A stretch of 64,000 nt of DNA from Corynebacterium mycetoides (GCF_900103625.1 NZ_LT629700.1:186001-250000); one strand, 5' to 3'; shown: positions 10,296-18,783, counted from the stretch's first letter. A program made the numbers and translations. Notes: generated from the sequence alone by a model not told the origin.

Positions 10296-11348
10296 TTAGG
10301 GCTCGGCGGCGTGCCGCGGTGCGGCGGAAATGTTCTCCAGGGCCTGATTCCGGGCGCGCCGCGCGCTGACCACGCCGAGCTCCTCGAACTTCCGGGCCGT
10401 GACCATCACGCGCGAGTCCATGGAGGCGAGCGTGGCGTTGAACGCGTCGACGGCGCGTTCCAGCGACTGCCCGACCTTGTTGTAGTGCTCGCCCATTGTG
10501 CCGAGGCGCCGGTAGAGCTCCGCCCCGAGGCGCTGGATCTCCTTGGCCTGCTCGGTCGCGGCCTCCTGGCGCCAGCCGAGGGCCACCGTGCGCAGCAGGG
10601 CGAACAGCGTGGTGGGGGTCGCGATGACGACGTCGCGGGAAAACGCGTAGTCGAGCAGGTGGGGGTCGATGTCCAGGCCGGCGTCGAGGAAGGGGTCGGC
10701 GGGCACGAACATCACCACGAACTCCGGGGTGGGCTGGAACGCTCCGACGTAGGACTTCGACGACAGCGTGTCCACGTGCGAGCGCAGCAGGTGGGCGTGC
10801 CGGCGCAGGTAGCCCTGCTTCTCCTCCGGGTCGTCGGTGTTGAGGGCGTCGAGGTAGGACGAGAACGGCACTTTGGCGTCAACCACGATGTTGCGGCCTT
10901 CCGACAGGCGGATGACCATGTCGGGGCGGACGTGCGCGCCGTCGACAAGCGCAGTGGCCTGCACGTCGAAGTCGCAGTGCTCCACCATCCCGCCGAGCTC
11001 GACGACGCGCTGCAGCTGCATCTCGCCCCAGCGGCCGCGGGTTTGCGGGGAGCGCAGGGCGGAGATGAGCTGGTCAGTGCGGTCTGTCAAGCGTGTCGAC
11101 GTCCGCGTGATGGCCTGCACGTGGCTCGCCAGAGCCGACATGGCGACTGAGCGGTCTTCGTCCATCTCGTCGAGCTGGCCCTCGAGCCGCTCCAGGGCGA
11201 GCGAGACGGGTGTGATGTCCAGCTCAGGCGCCGGCGCCGGGGCTGGCGCTGGTTGGCTGCGCGTGAGAGCGTAGACGAGGCCGGCGCCGATCAGGGCGCC
11301 GAAGAGCACGCCGAGGACGAAGATGACAAGGACTGTTGCAACCTGCAT
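10296..11348 (-). CDS. rmuC: RmuC-family DNA recombination protein
   Basis: This 350-residue protein has an N-terminal membrane anchor (VLVIFVLGVLFGALIGAGLVYAL), a Pro/Ala linker, a coiled-coil stretch and a nuclease-like RmuC domain. Conserved blocks include TRGRWGEMQLQRVVELGGM, VDAKVPFSSYLDAL, and FVPADPFLDAGLDIDP. RmuC limits inversions at short inverted repeats and belongs to the restriction-endonuclease-like fold. The anchor variant is usual in bacteria. Confidence 0.9.
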   Translation of the reverse strand: MQVATVLVIFVLGVLFGALIGAGLVYALTRSQPAPAPAPAPELDITPVSLALERLEGQLDEMDEDRSVAMSALASHVQAITRTSTRLTDRTDQLISALRSPQTRGRWGEMQLQRVVELGGMVEHCDFDVQATALVDGAHVRPDMVIRLSEGRNIVVDAKVPFSSYLDALNTDDPEEKQGYLRRHAHLLRSHVDTLSSKSYVGAFQPTPEFVVMFVPADPFLDAGLDIDPHLLDYAFSRDVVIATPTTLFALLRTVALGWRQEAATEQAKEIQRLGAELYRRLGTMGEHYNKVGQSLERAVDAFNATLASMDSRVMVTARKFEELGVVSARRARNQALENISAAPRHAAEP

Positions 11349-11374
11349 GGGGCTTACTTAACCCTAAACTCTGC

Positions 11375-12745
11375 TCAATCTTTCGATCCGAAACGTTTGC
11401 GCAGCTGGCTCGGGCGGGCGAGGTTGAGCAGCTGCCCGCTGCGCCGCAGCACCTCCCAGCTGGCGCTTCCCTCCGGTGGGGCGACCGCCTCCTCGGGGGG
11501 CACGGGGGCGGCGGCCCAGTCGCGGTCGCCGCGCCATTCCTTGCGCTCGTAGACGGATTCGCGCTCCTCCAGGTCCGCGATGGCGCGGCCTTCTGGGGTG
11601 GCGTAGTCGATGTCGTCGGCACGCTTCTCGCCCGAGTGGATCTTCATCACGTCCATCAGGTAGCGGAACACGACCGCGATCATGGCCGCGGCGGGCACGG
11701 CCAAGAACGCTCCGACGAGGCCGAAGAGCCCGCCGCCCACGGTGACGGAGACGAGCACGATGACGGGGTGCAGGTCCATCGCCTTCGACTGCAGCATCGG
11801 GGAGAGCACGTTGCCCTCCAGCTGCTGCACGGCGATGACGATGACGAGCACGATGAGGGCTTTGGTAAAGCCCAGCGAGACGAGCGCGATGAGCACCGCC
11901 AAGGCGCCGGCGGCGACCGCGCCGACAATCGGGATGAAGCCGGCGATGAAGGTGATCACGGCGAGGGTGAATGCCATGGGCACGCCCACGAGCCAGATCC
12001 CGACGCCGATGAAGAAGGCGTCGACAAGCGAGACGATCGCCTGGGCGCGGATGAACCCGGACAGTGTGTTCCACGCGCGAGTGAGCAGCTCGGTGGCGTG
12101 GAGCCCGGGGCGCCCGCCCGCGGTGGCGCGCAGCCAGGGCAGGAAGCGGTGGCCGTCTTTGAGGAAGAAGAAGGTCAGGACCAGCACCACGCCGAGGGTG
12201 ACTACGAGGCCGGCGGCGGTGCCGATTCCGGCGAAGACGCCGCCCGCGATGGTGGCGGCCTGGTTCTGCAGCCACTGCGCGATGCTGTTGACGGCGTCGT
12301 TGAGCTCATCCGGGTTCATGTTGAGCGGTGGGCCCTGCAGCCACAGCTGGAGGCGCTGGACGCCCTCGAGCGCCTGGAGGTAGAGGATGCGGGAGTGGGC
12401 GGCGATGTCGGGGGCGATGAGCAGGATGAGGAAGCCGAGGAGCCCGAAGAACAGCAGCAGTGATAGGAGGGCGGCTAGCGCGGAGGGGACGTGGGAACGC
12501 CGCAGGGCGCCTGAGATGGGCGCGAGCACCGTGCAGACGATGAGCGCGAGCACAACCGGCAGGATGCCCTCCCAGAACGCGCCGACCAGGCGGCTGAGCG
12601 CGTAGAGGAACACCGCGATGACGAGGACGCGGAGCGCGAACATGGCGGCGGATTTGAGCCAGCTGTTTAGCACGACCCCTCGGTCGACGAGGTCCGGCGG
12701 GGTGTCCTGTGGCTGTTGCGCTTCATCGTTGCTCACCCGCACCAT
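11375..12745 (-). CDS. AI-2E family transporter (PerM-like membrane protein)
   Basis: This protein of about 456 residues has eight or so hydrophobic segments, including a pair near the N-terminus (FALRVLVIAVFLYALSRLVG) and the family region with FIPIVGAVAAGALAVLIALV and LEGNVLSPMLQSKAM. The C-terminal 90 residues are charged and cytoplasmic. The family is named after the E. coli TqsA AI-2 exporter, but most members are of unknown function and some are Na+/H+ antiporters. An ATG at 12745 or a GTG at 12736 could start it; a GGGCAAG sequence nine bases ahead favours the GTG. It is divergent from ychF. Confidence 0.8.
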   Translation of the reverse strand: MVRVSNDEAQQPQDTPPDLVDRGVVLNSWLKSAAMFALRVLVIAVFLYALSRLVGAFWEGILPVVLALIVCTVLAPISGALRRSHVPSALAALLSLLLFFGLLGFLILLIAPDIAAHSRILYLQALEGVQRLQLWLQGPPLNMNPDELNDAVNSIAQWLQNQAATIAGGVFAGIGTAAGLVVTLGVVLVLTFFFLKDGHRFLPWLRATAGGRPGLHATELLTRAWNTLSGFIRAQAIVSLVDAFFIGVGIWLVGVPMAFTLAVITFIAGFIPIVGAVAAGALAVLIALVSLGFTKALIVLVIVIAVQQLEGNVLSPMLQSKAMDLHPVIVLVSVTVGGGLFGLVGAFLAVPAAAMIAVVFRYLMDVMKIHSGEKRADDIDYATPEGRAIADLEERESVYERKEWRGDRDWAAAPVPPEEAVAPPEGSASWEVLRRSGQLLNLARPSQLRKRFGSKD

Positions 12746-12783
12746 CTTGCCCGATAGGTTCAAGGGGCGTGGCGTGAGTGGGA

Positions 12784-12798
12784 TAGGATGTGACCCCG
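12784..12798 (+). promoter_or_regulatory. ychF -10 box; probably leaderless start
   Basis: TAGGAT at 12784-12789 is a good actinobacterial -10 hexamer. It ends 8 bases before the GTG start, so transcription would begin at or within a base or two of the start codon. No ribosome-binding site is visible. A leaderless mRNA, common in corynebacteria, is inferred. Confidence 0.5.
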
Positions 12799-13883
12799 TG
12801 AGCCTTACTCTTGGAATCGTCGGTCTGCCCAACGTGGGCAAGTCCACCCTGTTCAATGCCCTGACGCGCAACGATGTCCTGGCCGCGAACTACCCGTTCG
12901 CCACCATCGAGCCGAACGTGGGGCTCGTCGAGCTGCCGGATCCGCGTCTTAACCGGCTGGCGGAGATCTTCGGTTCCGAGCGCATCCTGCCGGCGACGGT
13001 GTCGTTCGTGGACATCGCGGGCATTGTCAAGGGCGCGTCCGAGGGTGAGGGCATGGGCAACGCCTTTTTGGCCAACATCCGCGAGGCCGACGCGATCTGC
13101 CAGGTGGTGCGCGCGTTTGCCGACGACAACGTGATCCACGTCGACGGCAAGGTCGACCCCGCCAACGACATCTCCGTGATCAACACGGAGCTGATCCTCG
13201 CGGATCTGCAGACCATTGAGAAGGCCCTGCCGCGCCTGGAGAAGGACGGCCGCAAGGACAAGGACGCCGCTGCGGCCGCCGCCGAGGCGAAGAAGGCCCA
13301 GGCCGTGCTCGAGGACGACCGGACGCTCTTCGCCGCCGCCAAGGCCGGCGAGATCGACCTGGCCCTGCTGCGGGACCTGCACCTGATGACGGCCAAGCCG
13401 TTCCTCTACGTGTTCAACTCCGACGAGGCGGTGCTCACGGACGAGGCGCGCAAGCAGGAGCTGCGCGATCTCGTCGCCCCGGCGGAGGCCGTCTTCCTCG
13501 ACGCCCAGACCGAGACCGAGCTGCTCGAGCTTGACGACGATGACGCGGCCGAGCTCCTCGCCGCCGTCGGCCAGGACGAGCCGGGCCTGTCGACCCTGGC
13601 CCGGGCCGGGTTTGAGACCCTCGGCCTGCAGACCTACCTCACCGCCGGCCCGAAGGAGTCCCGCGCGTGGACCATCCGCCAGGGCGACACCGCGCCGAAG
13701 GCCGCGGGCGTGATCCACAGCGACTTTGAGAAGGGCTTTATCAAGGCAGAGATCGTCGCGTTCGACGACTTGGACGAGCTCGGCTCCATGGCGGAGGCGC
13801 GCGCCAAGGGTAAAGTGCGCATGGAGGGCAAGGACTACGTCATGGCCGACGGCGACGTGGTCGAGTTCAAATTTAACGTGTAG
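12798..13883 (+). CDS. ychF: Ribosome-binding ATPase/GTPase YchF (OLA1 family)
   Basis: This 361-residue P-loop NTPase of the Obg family is a conserved ribosome-associated factor. The Walker A loop GIVGLPNVGKSTLFNAL lies at about residues 5-21 and the switch region ANYPFATIEPNVG follows it. VDIAGIVKGASEGEGMGN is the G3 block. The C-terminal TGS-like domain ends in the usual VEFKFNV. The length is exactly that of the family. An upstream in-frame extension is excluded by comparison with YchF N-termini (MSLTLGIVG). Its 3' end is the first of four direct repeats that bound island segments, so this end may have been replaced by an incoming element. Confidence 0.95.
   Translation: MSLTLGIVGLPNVGKSTLFNALTRNDVLAANYPFATIEPNVGLVELPDPRLNRLAEIFGSERILPATVSFVDIAGIVKGASEGEGMGNAFLANIREADAICQVVRAFADDNVIHVDGKVDPANDISVINTELILADLQTIEKALPRLEKDGRKDKDAAAAAAEAKKAQAVLEDDRTLFAAAKAGEIDLALLRDLHLMTAKPFLYVFNSDEAVLTDEARKQELRDLVAPAEAVFLDAQTETELLELDDDDAAELLAAVGQDEPGLSTLARAGFETLGLQTYLTAGPKESRAWTIRQGDTAPKAAGVIHSDFEKGFIKAEIVAFDDLDELGSMAEARAKGKVRMEGKDYVMADGDVVEFKFNV
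13860..13883 (+). repeat. att-like repeat 1 (3' end of ychF)
   Basis: These are the last 24 bases of ychF (seven codons plus TAG). The core GAGTTCAA-TT-AACGT recurs at 21417, 26126 and 35728 in the same orientation. This copy is continuous with the native gene and is read as the left attachment site of the island. Confidence 0.7.
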
Positions 13884-14033
13884 TTACGCGTCGGGGCTCG
13901 ATGCCGTGCTTGGTCGCGCTCCGTCGGACCTCCATTTTAGATTGCGTTCTTTAAGGCCTCGTCGGCGCAGCGTCTCCACGTCGTAACCGTTTTCGGCTTC
14001 GGTAACCCACCTGTCAATTTGCGCCTCGCTCAC
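13884..14033 (-). pseudogene. Truncated ribbon-helix-helix antitoxin-like gene
   Basis: A 49-codon frame starts at GTG 14033. Its first 30 residues contain EAQIDRWVTEAENGYDVETL, a sequence typical of the N-terminus of a CopG/RHH antitoxin-like family in actinobacteria (EAExGYDVExLRRRG). The remaining 20 residues do not continue the expected RHH domain. The stop codon abuts the ychF stop codon directly, so I read this as a gene cut off at the island's left end. It could instead be a short intact protein. Confidence 0.4.
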
Positions 14034-14076
14034 AGGTTGGCAAATAGCGAACTATGGGTTTTTGGGCTTCTCTGCT

Positions 14077-14892
14077 TCACCAATGGGCTAGCTGAATGCG
14101 GTACCCGACCAAACCCTCGTAACCTTCGTGACGTTTCGCCAAAATCACATAGTTGCTGGATGATTCCATGGCTGAGGCAACCTCTCGATACGCCGAATTG
14201 CGGGCTGTGAGGCGGAAAATCTTCCGCCCATCTGTCGAGGTAGCGATGATGTGTGGTTTAGCCGAAGAGCCTTTCGGGACAGGTAAATATTCTAAATTCG
14301 CTTCTTCGAACACCCATTTCGCTCTATCGCGGAGTTGCTCGTGGTCGTCTTCGTCCCATTCGTTAAAAAGAATCGTTTGAGCGGTGCCAGGGATCCTTTT
14401 GTTCAGCTCATAGTTTTCAATGAGTCGGCGGGTCTTGGTCCAAGAATCGGGTAAGTGGATCGTGAGACCGCGTATGTTGCCGTGTTCGGGGAGCTTTTCC
14501 CCGACGGTCGCGTTTGCGAGGAGCCGGATCCCATTGGTGTAGGCGAATTTGGCATGCTCTTTGCCGAAGAAGATGACTCCTACGGGGTGGCCTCGATGGA
14601 GTAGGCAGACAGCGTCCGATTCTCGAGTATCGATTTCTGAGCCGGACTTCTTACTTTTCAAATAGGCTTCCCCAGCGAAGAACTCGACCTGGATGTCGTC
14701 TCCATATTTTGCTGAAGAGAAGGCGGAATCATCGTAGACGTAAAGAGTGAAACCGGACTCGTCGGGTAGCTCGAGAGTTTTTTCCAACGGTTTCTGTGGC
14801 CATGGCGCTAACCTGGCGTTTCCTCGGACGCTGTGTTTGGCCGGTTTCTCGGAAGTTTGTTTGTTGCCAAAAAGTCGTGCGAAAAATCCCAT
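14077..14892 (-). CDS. Hypothetical protein of unknown family
   Basis: This is a 271-residue protein I do not recognise. It starts MGFFARLFGNK, a short amphipathic or weakly hydrophobic N-terminus, then a Lys-rich linker and a mixed alpha/beta body with no signal peptide or membrane span. Recognisable local features are LPDESGFTLYVYDDSAF, an Asp/Glu cluster FNEWDEDDHEQ, and a C-terminal YVILAKRHEGYEGLVGYRIQ. An in-frame ATG 12 codons upstream is possible. Its base composition is clearly more AT-rich than the flanking core genes, which supports foreign origin. Confidence 0.6.
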   Translation of the reverse strand: MGFFARLFGNKQTSEKPAKHSVRGNARLAPWPQKPLEKTLELPDESGFTLYVYDDSAFSSAKYGDDIQVEFFAGEAYLKSKKSGSEIDTRESDAVCLLHRGHPVGVIFFGKEHAKFAYTNGIRLLANATVGEKLPEHGNIRGLTIHLPDSWTKTRRLIENYELNKRIPGTAQTILFNEWDEDDHEQLRDRAKWVFEEANLEYLPVPKGSSAKPHIIATSTDGRKIFRLTARNSAYREVASAMESSSNYVILAKRHEGYEGLVGYRIQLAHW

Positions 14893-15041
14893 GATTAACC
14901 TAAATCTCGGAGCGAATCTCCGCTTCATCTTCGCACATAGATGTGTAGGATGTAGGTTTCGTTACCCGATCATCGGTCATGGGGATGGTGGTCGCATCGG
15001 CTCGTTCTATGACTGCGTAGGCGGGGCAGCGTCGACCCGAT

Positions 15042-15485
15042 CTACGGCAGCTGGGGCTTACGCCTCGTCGACTTCAACTCCGAGCGCCGCTTCTTCGCTT
15101 CGAGACGGCGCCGCACCGAGCCGCGCGTCGGCTTCGTTTTCCGCCGCGGGGGAGGCGGTGGGGCGAGCGCCTCGCGCAACAAGATGGCCATGCGTTCCCG
15201 CGCCTCGGCACGGTTGCGGACCTGCGACCGCTGCGTCGATGCGCTCACGGTGAGCACCGTGCCGTCCAGGCGGTGTTCGAGGTTGTGGAGGGCGCGGCGG
15301 CGTTGAGTGTCGGAAAGCGATGCGCATTCCGCGATGTCGATGGAGAGCTGCACCTTACTGTCGGTGGTGTTGACGCCCTGGCCGCCCGGGCCCGATGCCT
15401 TCGCGAACCACTCCGACAGGTCCGCCGCGGCGACGACGAGGCCGCCGGGGATCCCCGGGCCGGGCGCGATGGTCAAGTCCTGCAT
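15042..15485 (-). CDS. arfB: Alternative ribosome-rescue peptidyl-tRNA hydrolase ArfB
   Basis: This 147-residue release-factor-like protein rescues ribosomes stalled at the end of a non-stop mRNA. The catalytic GGQ lies at residues 34-36 in KASGPGGQGVNTTDSKVQL. The basic C-terminal tail (RRKTKPTRGSVRRRLEAKKRRS), which inserts in the empty mRNA channel, is present. Length fits the YaeJ/ArfB family. I start at MQDLTIAP; three upstream codons are also open. It is usually a core gene, so its presence inside the repeat-bounded region is notable. Confidence 0.9.
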   Translation of the reverse strand: MQDLTIAPGPGIPGGLVVAAADLSEWFAKASGPGGQGVNTTDSKVQLSIDIAECASLSDTQRRRALHNLEHRLDGTVLTVSASTQRSQVRNRAEARERMAILLREALAPPPPPRRKTKPTRGSVRRRLEAKKRRSELKSTRRKPQLP

Positions 15486-15554
15486 GCCGCCCATACTACG
15501 TTCTTGCGTCCTGCGTCAACCAACCCAGACCGCAGCCCAGTTGCAACGTAAGTC

Positions 15555-15759
15555 TCAGCGACCGACCTCCCGGTAAATCTCATCCATCGTGAACTTCCTA
15601 CCGGAGTCAATCTCGACGGCTGAGCGAAGTTCCTGCAGATTTTCGATTCTTTCCGCGATGGCGGATCGAGCACAGCTCGGAAACAGTTACGCCCTCAGCA
15701 CGCGCAAGCTTCGTTACGAGTGATGCTTCCTCGCTGCTCAAACGGATTCTCAGGAACAT
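15555..15759 (-). pseudogene. Frameshifted ribbon-helix-helix (CopG-like) antitoxin gene
   Basis: Reading from ATG 15759 gives MFLRIRLSSEEASLVTKLAR then AEGVTVSEL in one frame. Shifting by a single base near 15672 gives ARSAIAERIENLQELRSAVE, then IDSGRKFTMDEIYREVGR and a TGA at 15555. The joined product would be 67 residues with the N-terminal beta strand, helix A and helix B of an RHH antitoxin plus a C-terminal toxin-binding tail. The total length of 205 bases is one more than a multiple of three. No toxin gene is adjacent. A sequencing error would restore the gene. Confidence 0.65.
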
Positions 15760-15788
15760 AACTGCTACCTATCTCGTGGAGAAAACCT

Positions 15789-16780
15789 CTATGCTTTCTT
15801 CTCGTCTCGACGGAAACGTAAACCGCGTCGCGTTGTGCGGGTTTCTGTCGCAGATTGATCTTCGTCGTCGGTTGATTCGAGCGCTCTTTTCTCCTTTTTC
15901 TCCCGCCGGGCTTCGATTTCAGCGGCCTTCGCAAGCAGCCGGTCGTCGTTCATGTCGCGAATTTTCTCGGTGGCCTTCTGCGCCTGATCCACCGCTGACT
16001 GACGGGCGCGGTTCGCGGCATCGACCGTGTCTCCCGCTAGCGACATCACAGATTGACGCCAGCCTTGGACCTGGAGACGTTCCGCATCCTCCACACTCAT
16101 CCGCACATGCTGCGCGAACACACTAATAATGTCGTGAATACTGTTCGCGTGAGCAGTGATGTGGCGTGCGCGAATCGGGTTGGTCACCCAGACCTGATTG
16201 CTCAACTTGGCTGTCTCACGGACGGCTGTATCCATCTCGAGCAGACGTCGGGTGGTCGATTCCAATCGATCCTTGCGCGCGTCGTGGATTCCCTCTCGGT
16301 GAGAATCCAGCTGGCGGGGCTCAAACTCGTTCACGTGGGCGATCTCCAAGACATACATCCGATCATGGAGGTAGATGCTCCGAGCAGCCACACCCAGCCA
16401 AAGCGGCAGATCGCCTTTCAACCCAGCTAGGAGGGTTTCAAGTTTCTTGGAGTTGTTCTTCTGCTTCCGAAGTTGATCAACTGCGTCATCGAGTTGTTCG
16501 ATGGCGTAAGACTCGATGCCATTCAGCTCTGATCCTAGGTGGGCGACCTTCGACCAAGTGGTTGCCGAAACGCTGTTATCGCGTCGGTAGAGTTAGTCAG
16601 CTTCTTCAATCGTGTACTGGATACCGCCAAGCTGGGCCAGCGCATCAATTCTGCGCTGGCGAAGGAGAACGTCGAGCTTCTCATTGATAACCTCCAAATA
16701 CTCCTTGATTTCCGCGAGCGGCTCGGGCTGGCTCCGAGCACGTGGGTGCGGACCGTCGTACGCGATGCCCTCCACGCCTC
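15789..16780 (-). pseudogene. Disrupted coiled-coil gene (in-frame stop, 5' end lost)
   Basis: One continuous minus-strand frame runs from about 16780 to 15789 but carries a TAA at 16593-16595. Upstream of the stop it encodes AEIKEYLEVINEKLDVLLRQ and ends in GGIQYTIEEAD. Downstream it continues SVSATTWSKVAHLGSELNG and a long helical, charged protein without an ATG/GTG start for about 55 codons. This suggests one ancestral gene with a nonsense mutation. Its 5' end meets the GC-rich mob genes near 16780 and is missing. The downstream piece alone (15789-16421, TTG start, 210 residues) could still be translated. The function is unknown; the C-terminus is Lys/Arg/Glu-rich coiled coil. Confidence 0.6.
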
Positions 16781-17025
16781 CCGCTCGGAGCGAGGAGTTG
16801 GACGCCGCCGTGGCCGCGCACCTGCTCGGGGTCGAGGCGCGTGTGCAGGCGTCGGCGGACGCGCGCGAGCTGGCCGCGCAGATCCGCCCGCTGGCGATCA
16901 ACGTCAACGACCTGGACCACCGGGCACGTGCCGGTGAGGCGGTGGCGCTGTCGTCGGAGGTGCCCGAGCTGATCGAGCTGCTGCGCGAGGTCCGCGCCCT
17001 GCTCGGGGATCGGACGGTCGCATGA
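16765..17025 (+). CDS. MobC-like mobilization protein, C-terminal remnant
   Basis: The 86-codon frame matches the C-terminal part of plasmid MobC-type relaxosome proteins: ELDAAVAAHLLGVEARVQAS, AAQIRPLAINVNDLDHRARAG, and a leucine-rich helix. MobC proteins are usually about 110-150 residues, so the N-terminal DNA-binding half is missing. The recombination junction lies near 16780. The stop overlaps the relaxase start (ATGA at 17022-17025), the normal coupling of mobC and mobA. The upstream oriT that normally precedes mobC is therefore probably lost as well. Confidence 0.6.
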   Translation: MPSTPPARSEELDAAVAAHLLGVEARVQASADARELAAQIRPLAINVNDLDHRARAGEAVALSSEVPELIELLREVRALLGDRTVA

Positions 17026-18245
17026 GCACCACCCACTACAGCCCGAGCACCAGCGCCGCCGACACCGAGCACTATATCCGCGGGAAGGAGGACGAGCGGG
17101 GCGTCGCGATCACGTGCGAAGTGCCGGGAGGCCCCGGCGCGTTCTCGGCGCGCGCACGGGCGCTCACGCAGAACACGACGCGCGAGGTCGAGGCGCTGCA
17201 CTACCGCCAGTCGTTCAGCGACGAGGAGTTCGACCCGAAGAACCCCGAACACGTGCAGCGGGTGAACGACCTGGGCTACCAGCTCGCCAAGAAGATGCAC
17301 CCGGATTCCGACTGCCTCGTCGTCAGTCACGTGGATGGGCGGGGAAAGAAGCCGCACAACCATATTTTGGTTCTCAATCACAACAACCGCACGGGAAAGG
17401 CGCTCTCGGACTATCGCACGTTCCACGACCGCAAGGCCGGGAATCAGAAGGGCGTGCAGTCGGCGAACGACGAGCTGATGCGAGAGCACGGGCTCTCGGT
17501 CGTGAAGCGGCTGGAGCACGCGCCGAAGGACTGGGAGCTGCGCCGCGAAGACTTCGCCGAGGGGTCGCTCGACCGCGAGATGGGCGACCGGATGAGCGCC
17601 GCACTGGCCGATCCCCGCGCGGTGGACAAGGCCGGTCTGGTCTCGGTGATCGAGGAGCAGAACCAGCAGCTCGGTGATGACGGGGATCGGGTGCCACGGA
17701 TGCGGCTGCACAGCCCCGTCAGCAAGAAGGGCAAACGCGCCGGGCAGGAGACCTGGACGCTCTACATCGAGGACCGCCGCGGCGAGTCCGGGCGTGCCGA
17801 GCGCCGCAAGCGCACGAGCGCACTCTCGGCGGACTTCACCCCGGAGGGCGCGCAGGCGTTCTTCGACTACCACCAGCAGCAGATGGAGCAGGAACATGAG
17901 CGCAGCGCTCGACAGGCTGAAGCAGCAGAACGGGCCCGTGCAGTCGCCGCAGCCGCTCGGCAGTCCGGAGACGATGGAGCTGTTGACCTCGATCCTCGCC
18001 GCCGTCGAGGCGCAGAATACGAGGATCGCCACGCTGACCGAGCAGCAGAAGAAGCTCGCGGGGTTCGTGAAGGTGGACAGCGAGGAGCAGGAGAAGCAGC
18101 TCTCCGCGATCTCGCATCAGCTGACCTCAACGTCGCCGCCGCCGGAGTCGAACGAGAACAGCGAACTGCTCGCCGGAATCGCGTCCACTCTCGCGGGTAT
18201 GAGCGTGAACCTCAACGGGGAGAGTCTGAAGGGCTCAGCCTCTAA
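17022..18245 (+). CDS. Relaxase/mobilization nuclease (MobA, PF03432-like)
   Basis: This 407-codon frame encodes the enzyme that nicks oriT and pilots the strand in conjugative mobilization. Its three-His metal site is visible as SHVDGRGKKPHNHILVLNHN with His103, His112 and His114. The N-terminal 290 residues look authentic. From 17896 onward the frame is overlapped by another gene in a different phase, and the last 115 residues are compositionally just Arg/Ala/Glu-rich. The real relaxase may end near the overlap through a lost stop or frameshift, or the genes may be truly nested as in ColE1-type mob regions. Confidence 0.8.
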   Translation: MSTTHYSPSTSAADTEHYIRGKEDERGVAITCEVPGGPGAFSARARALTQNTTREVEALHYRQSFSDEEFDPKNPEHVQRVNDLGYQLAKKMHPDSDCLVVSHVDGRGKKPHNHILVLNHNNRTGKALSDYRTFHDRKAGNQKGVQSANDELMREHGLSVVKRLEHAPKDWELRREDFAEGSLDREMGDRMSAALADPRAVDKAGLVSVIEEQNQQLGDDGDRVPRMRLHSPVSKKGKRAGQETWTLYIEDRRGESGRAERRKRTSALSADFTPEGAQAFFDYHQQQMEQEHERSARQAEAAERARAVAAAARQSGDDGAVDLDPRRRRGAEYEDRHADRAAEEARGVREGGQRGAGEAALRDLASADLNVAAAGVEREQRTARRNRVHSRGYEREPQRGESEGLSL

Positions 18246-18783
18246 GTCCGAGGCTGCCGCCAAGCATCTCGATGAGAGCCGGGCTAAGTTCGAGCGGGCC
18301 GCGAACGGTGCGCAGAAGGCCTGGCGGGAGTCGATCACCCAAGCCAGCGCCGAGGCGACGAGCGCGATCAGCACGGCCCGGGATCAGGCTGTGCAGTCGA
18401 TCGAGAGGGCCGCTGCCGACGCCGGGGCCGTGGCAACAGCCAAGATTGACGCCGCGAACGAGCGGGCCGAAAAGATCATCGCCACAACGGCGAAGCTGGA
18501 GGCCCGTCAGCTTTGGTCTGTCGCCGCGTCGATGTGCCTCGCGCTGCTGCCGGTCGCAGTGATCGTCGTGGGTGTTTGGATGGCCGTCGCCGGGCTTATC
18601 ACGGGCGCTCAGTGGGCCCTCGACGTGGACGGGAGCGTGTGGCTCGGGATCGGTCGCTGGCTCGTGGTCTCCATGGGCCTCGCCGGGGCCGGCTACGGAC
18701 TCTTCGCGTCCGTCCGCTGGGTCGCCGGTCTCGTGGAGACTTGGAAGGGCCGCGGGATGCCGAGGTGGCCCCGTTGGCGGTGA
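17896..18783 (+). CDS. Mobilization-region membrane protein with coiled coil (MobB-like)
   Basis: This 295-residue protein starts at an ATG inside the relaxase frame. Residues 1-200 are a long Ala/Glu/Lys coiled coil (for example TEQQKKLAGFVKVDSEEQEK and SITQASAEATSAISTARDQA). Two hydrophobic segments follow (AASMCLALLPVAVIVVGVWM and RWLVVSMGLAGAGYGLFASV). It ends in a short basic tail. The layout fits the membrane-associated accessory proteins found after relaxases on actinobacterial mobilizable plasmids. It ends 18 bases before the convergent mer gene. Confidence 0.65.
   Translation: MSAALDRLKQQNGPVQSPQPLGSPETMELLTSILAAVEAQNTRIATLTEQQKKLAGFVKVDSEEQEKQLSAISHQLTSTSPPPESNENSELLAGIASTLAGMSVNLNGESLKGSASKSEAAAKHLDESRAKFERAANGAQKAWRESITQASAEATSAISTARDQAVQSIERAAADAGAVATAKIDAANERAEKIIATTAKLEARQLWSVAASMCLALLPVAVIVVGVWMAVAGLITGAQWALDVDGSVWLGIGRWLVVSMGLAGAGYGLFASVRWVAGLVETWKGRGMPRWPRWR

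Noticed and set aside
16593..18032. A 479-codon minus-strand frame across the mob genes
   Set aside because: Only its last 60 or so codons (below about 16780) are real, belonging to the disrupted coiled-coil gene; the rest is antisense to the relaxase.
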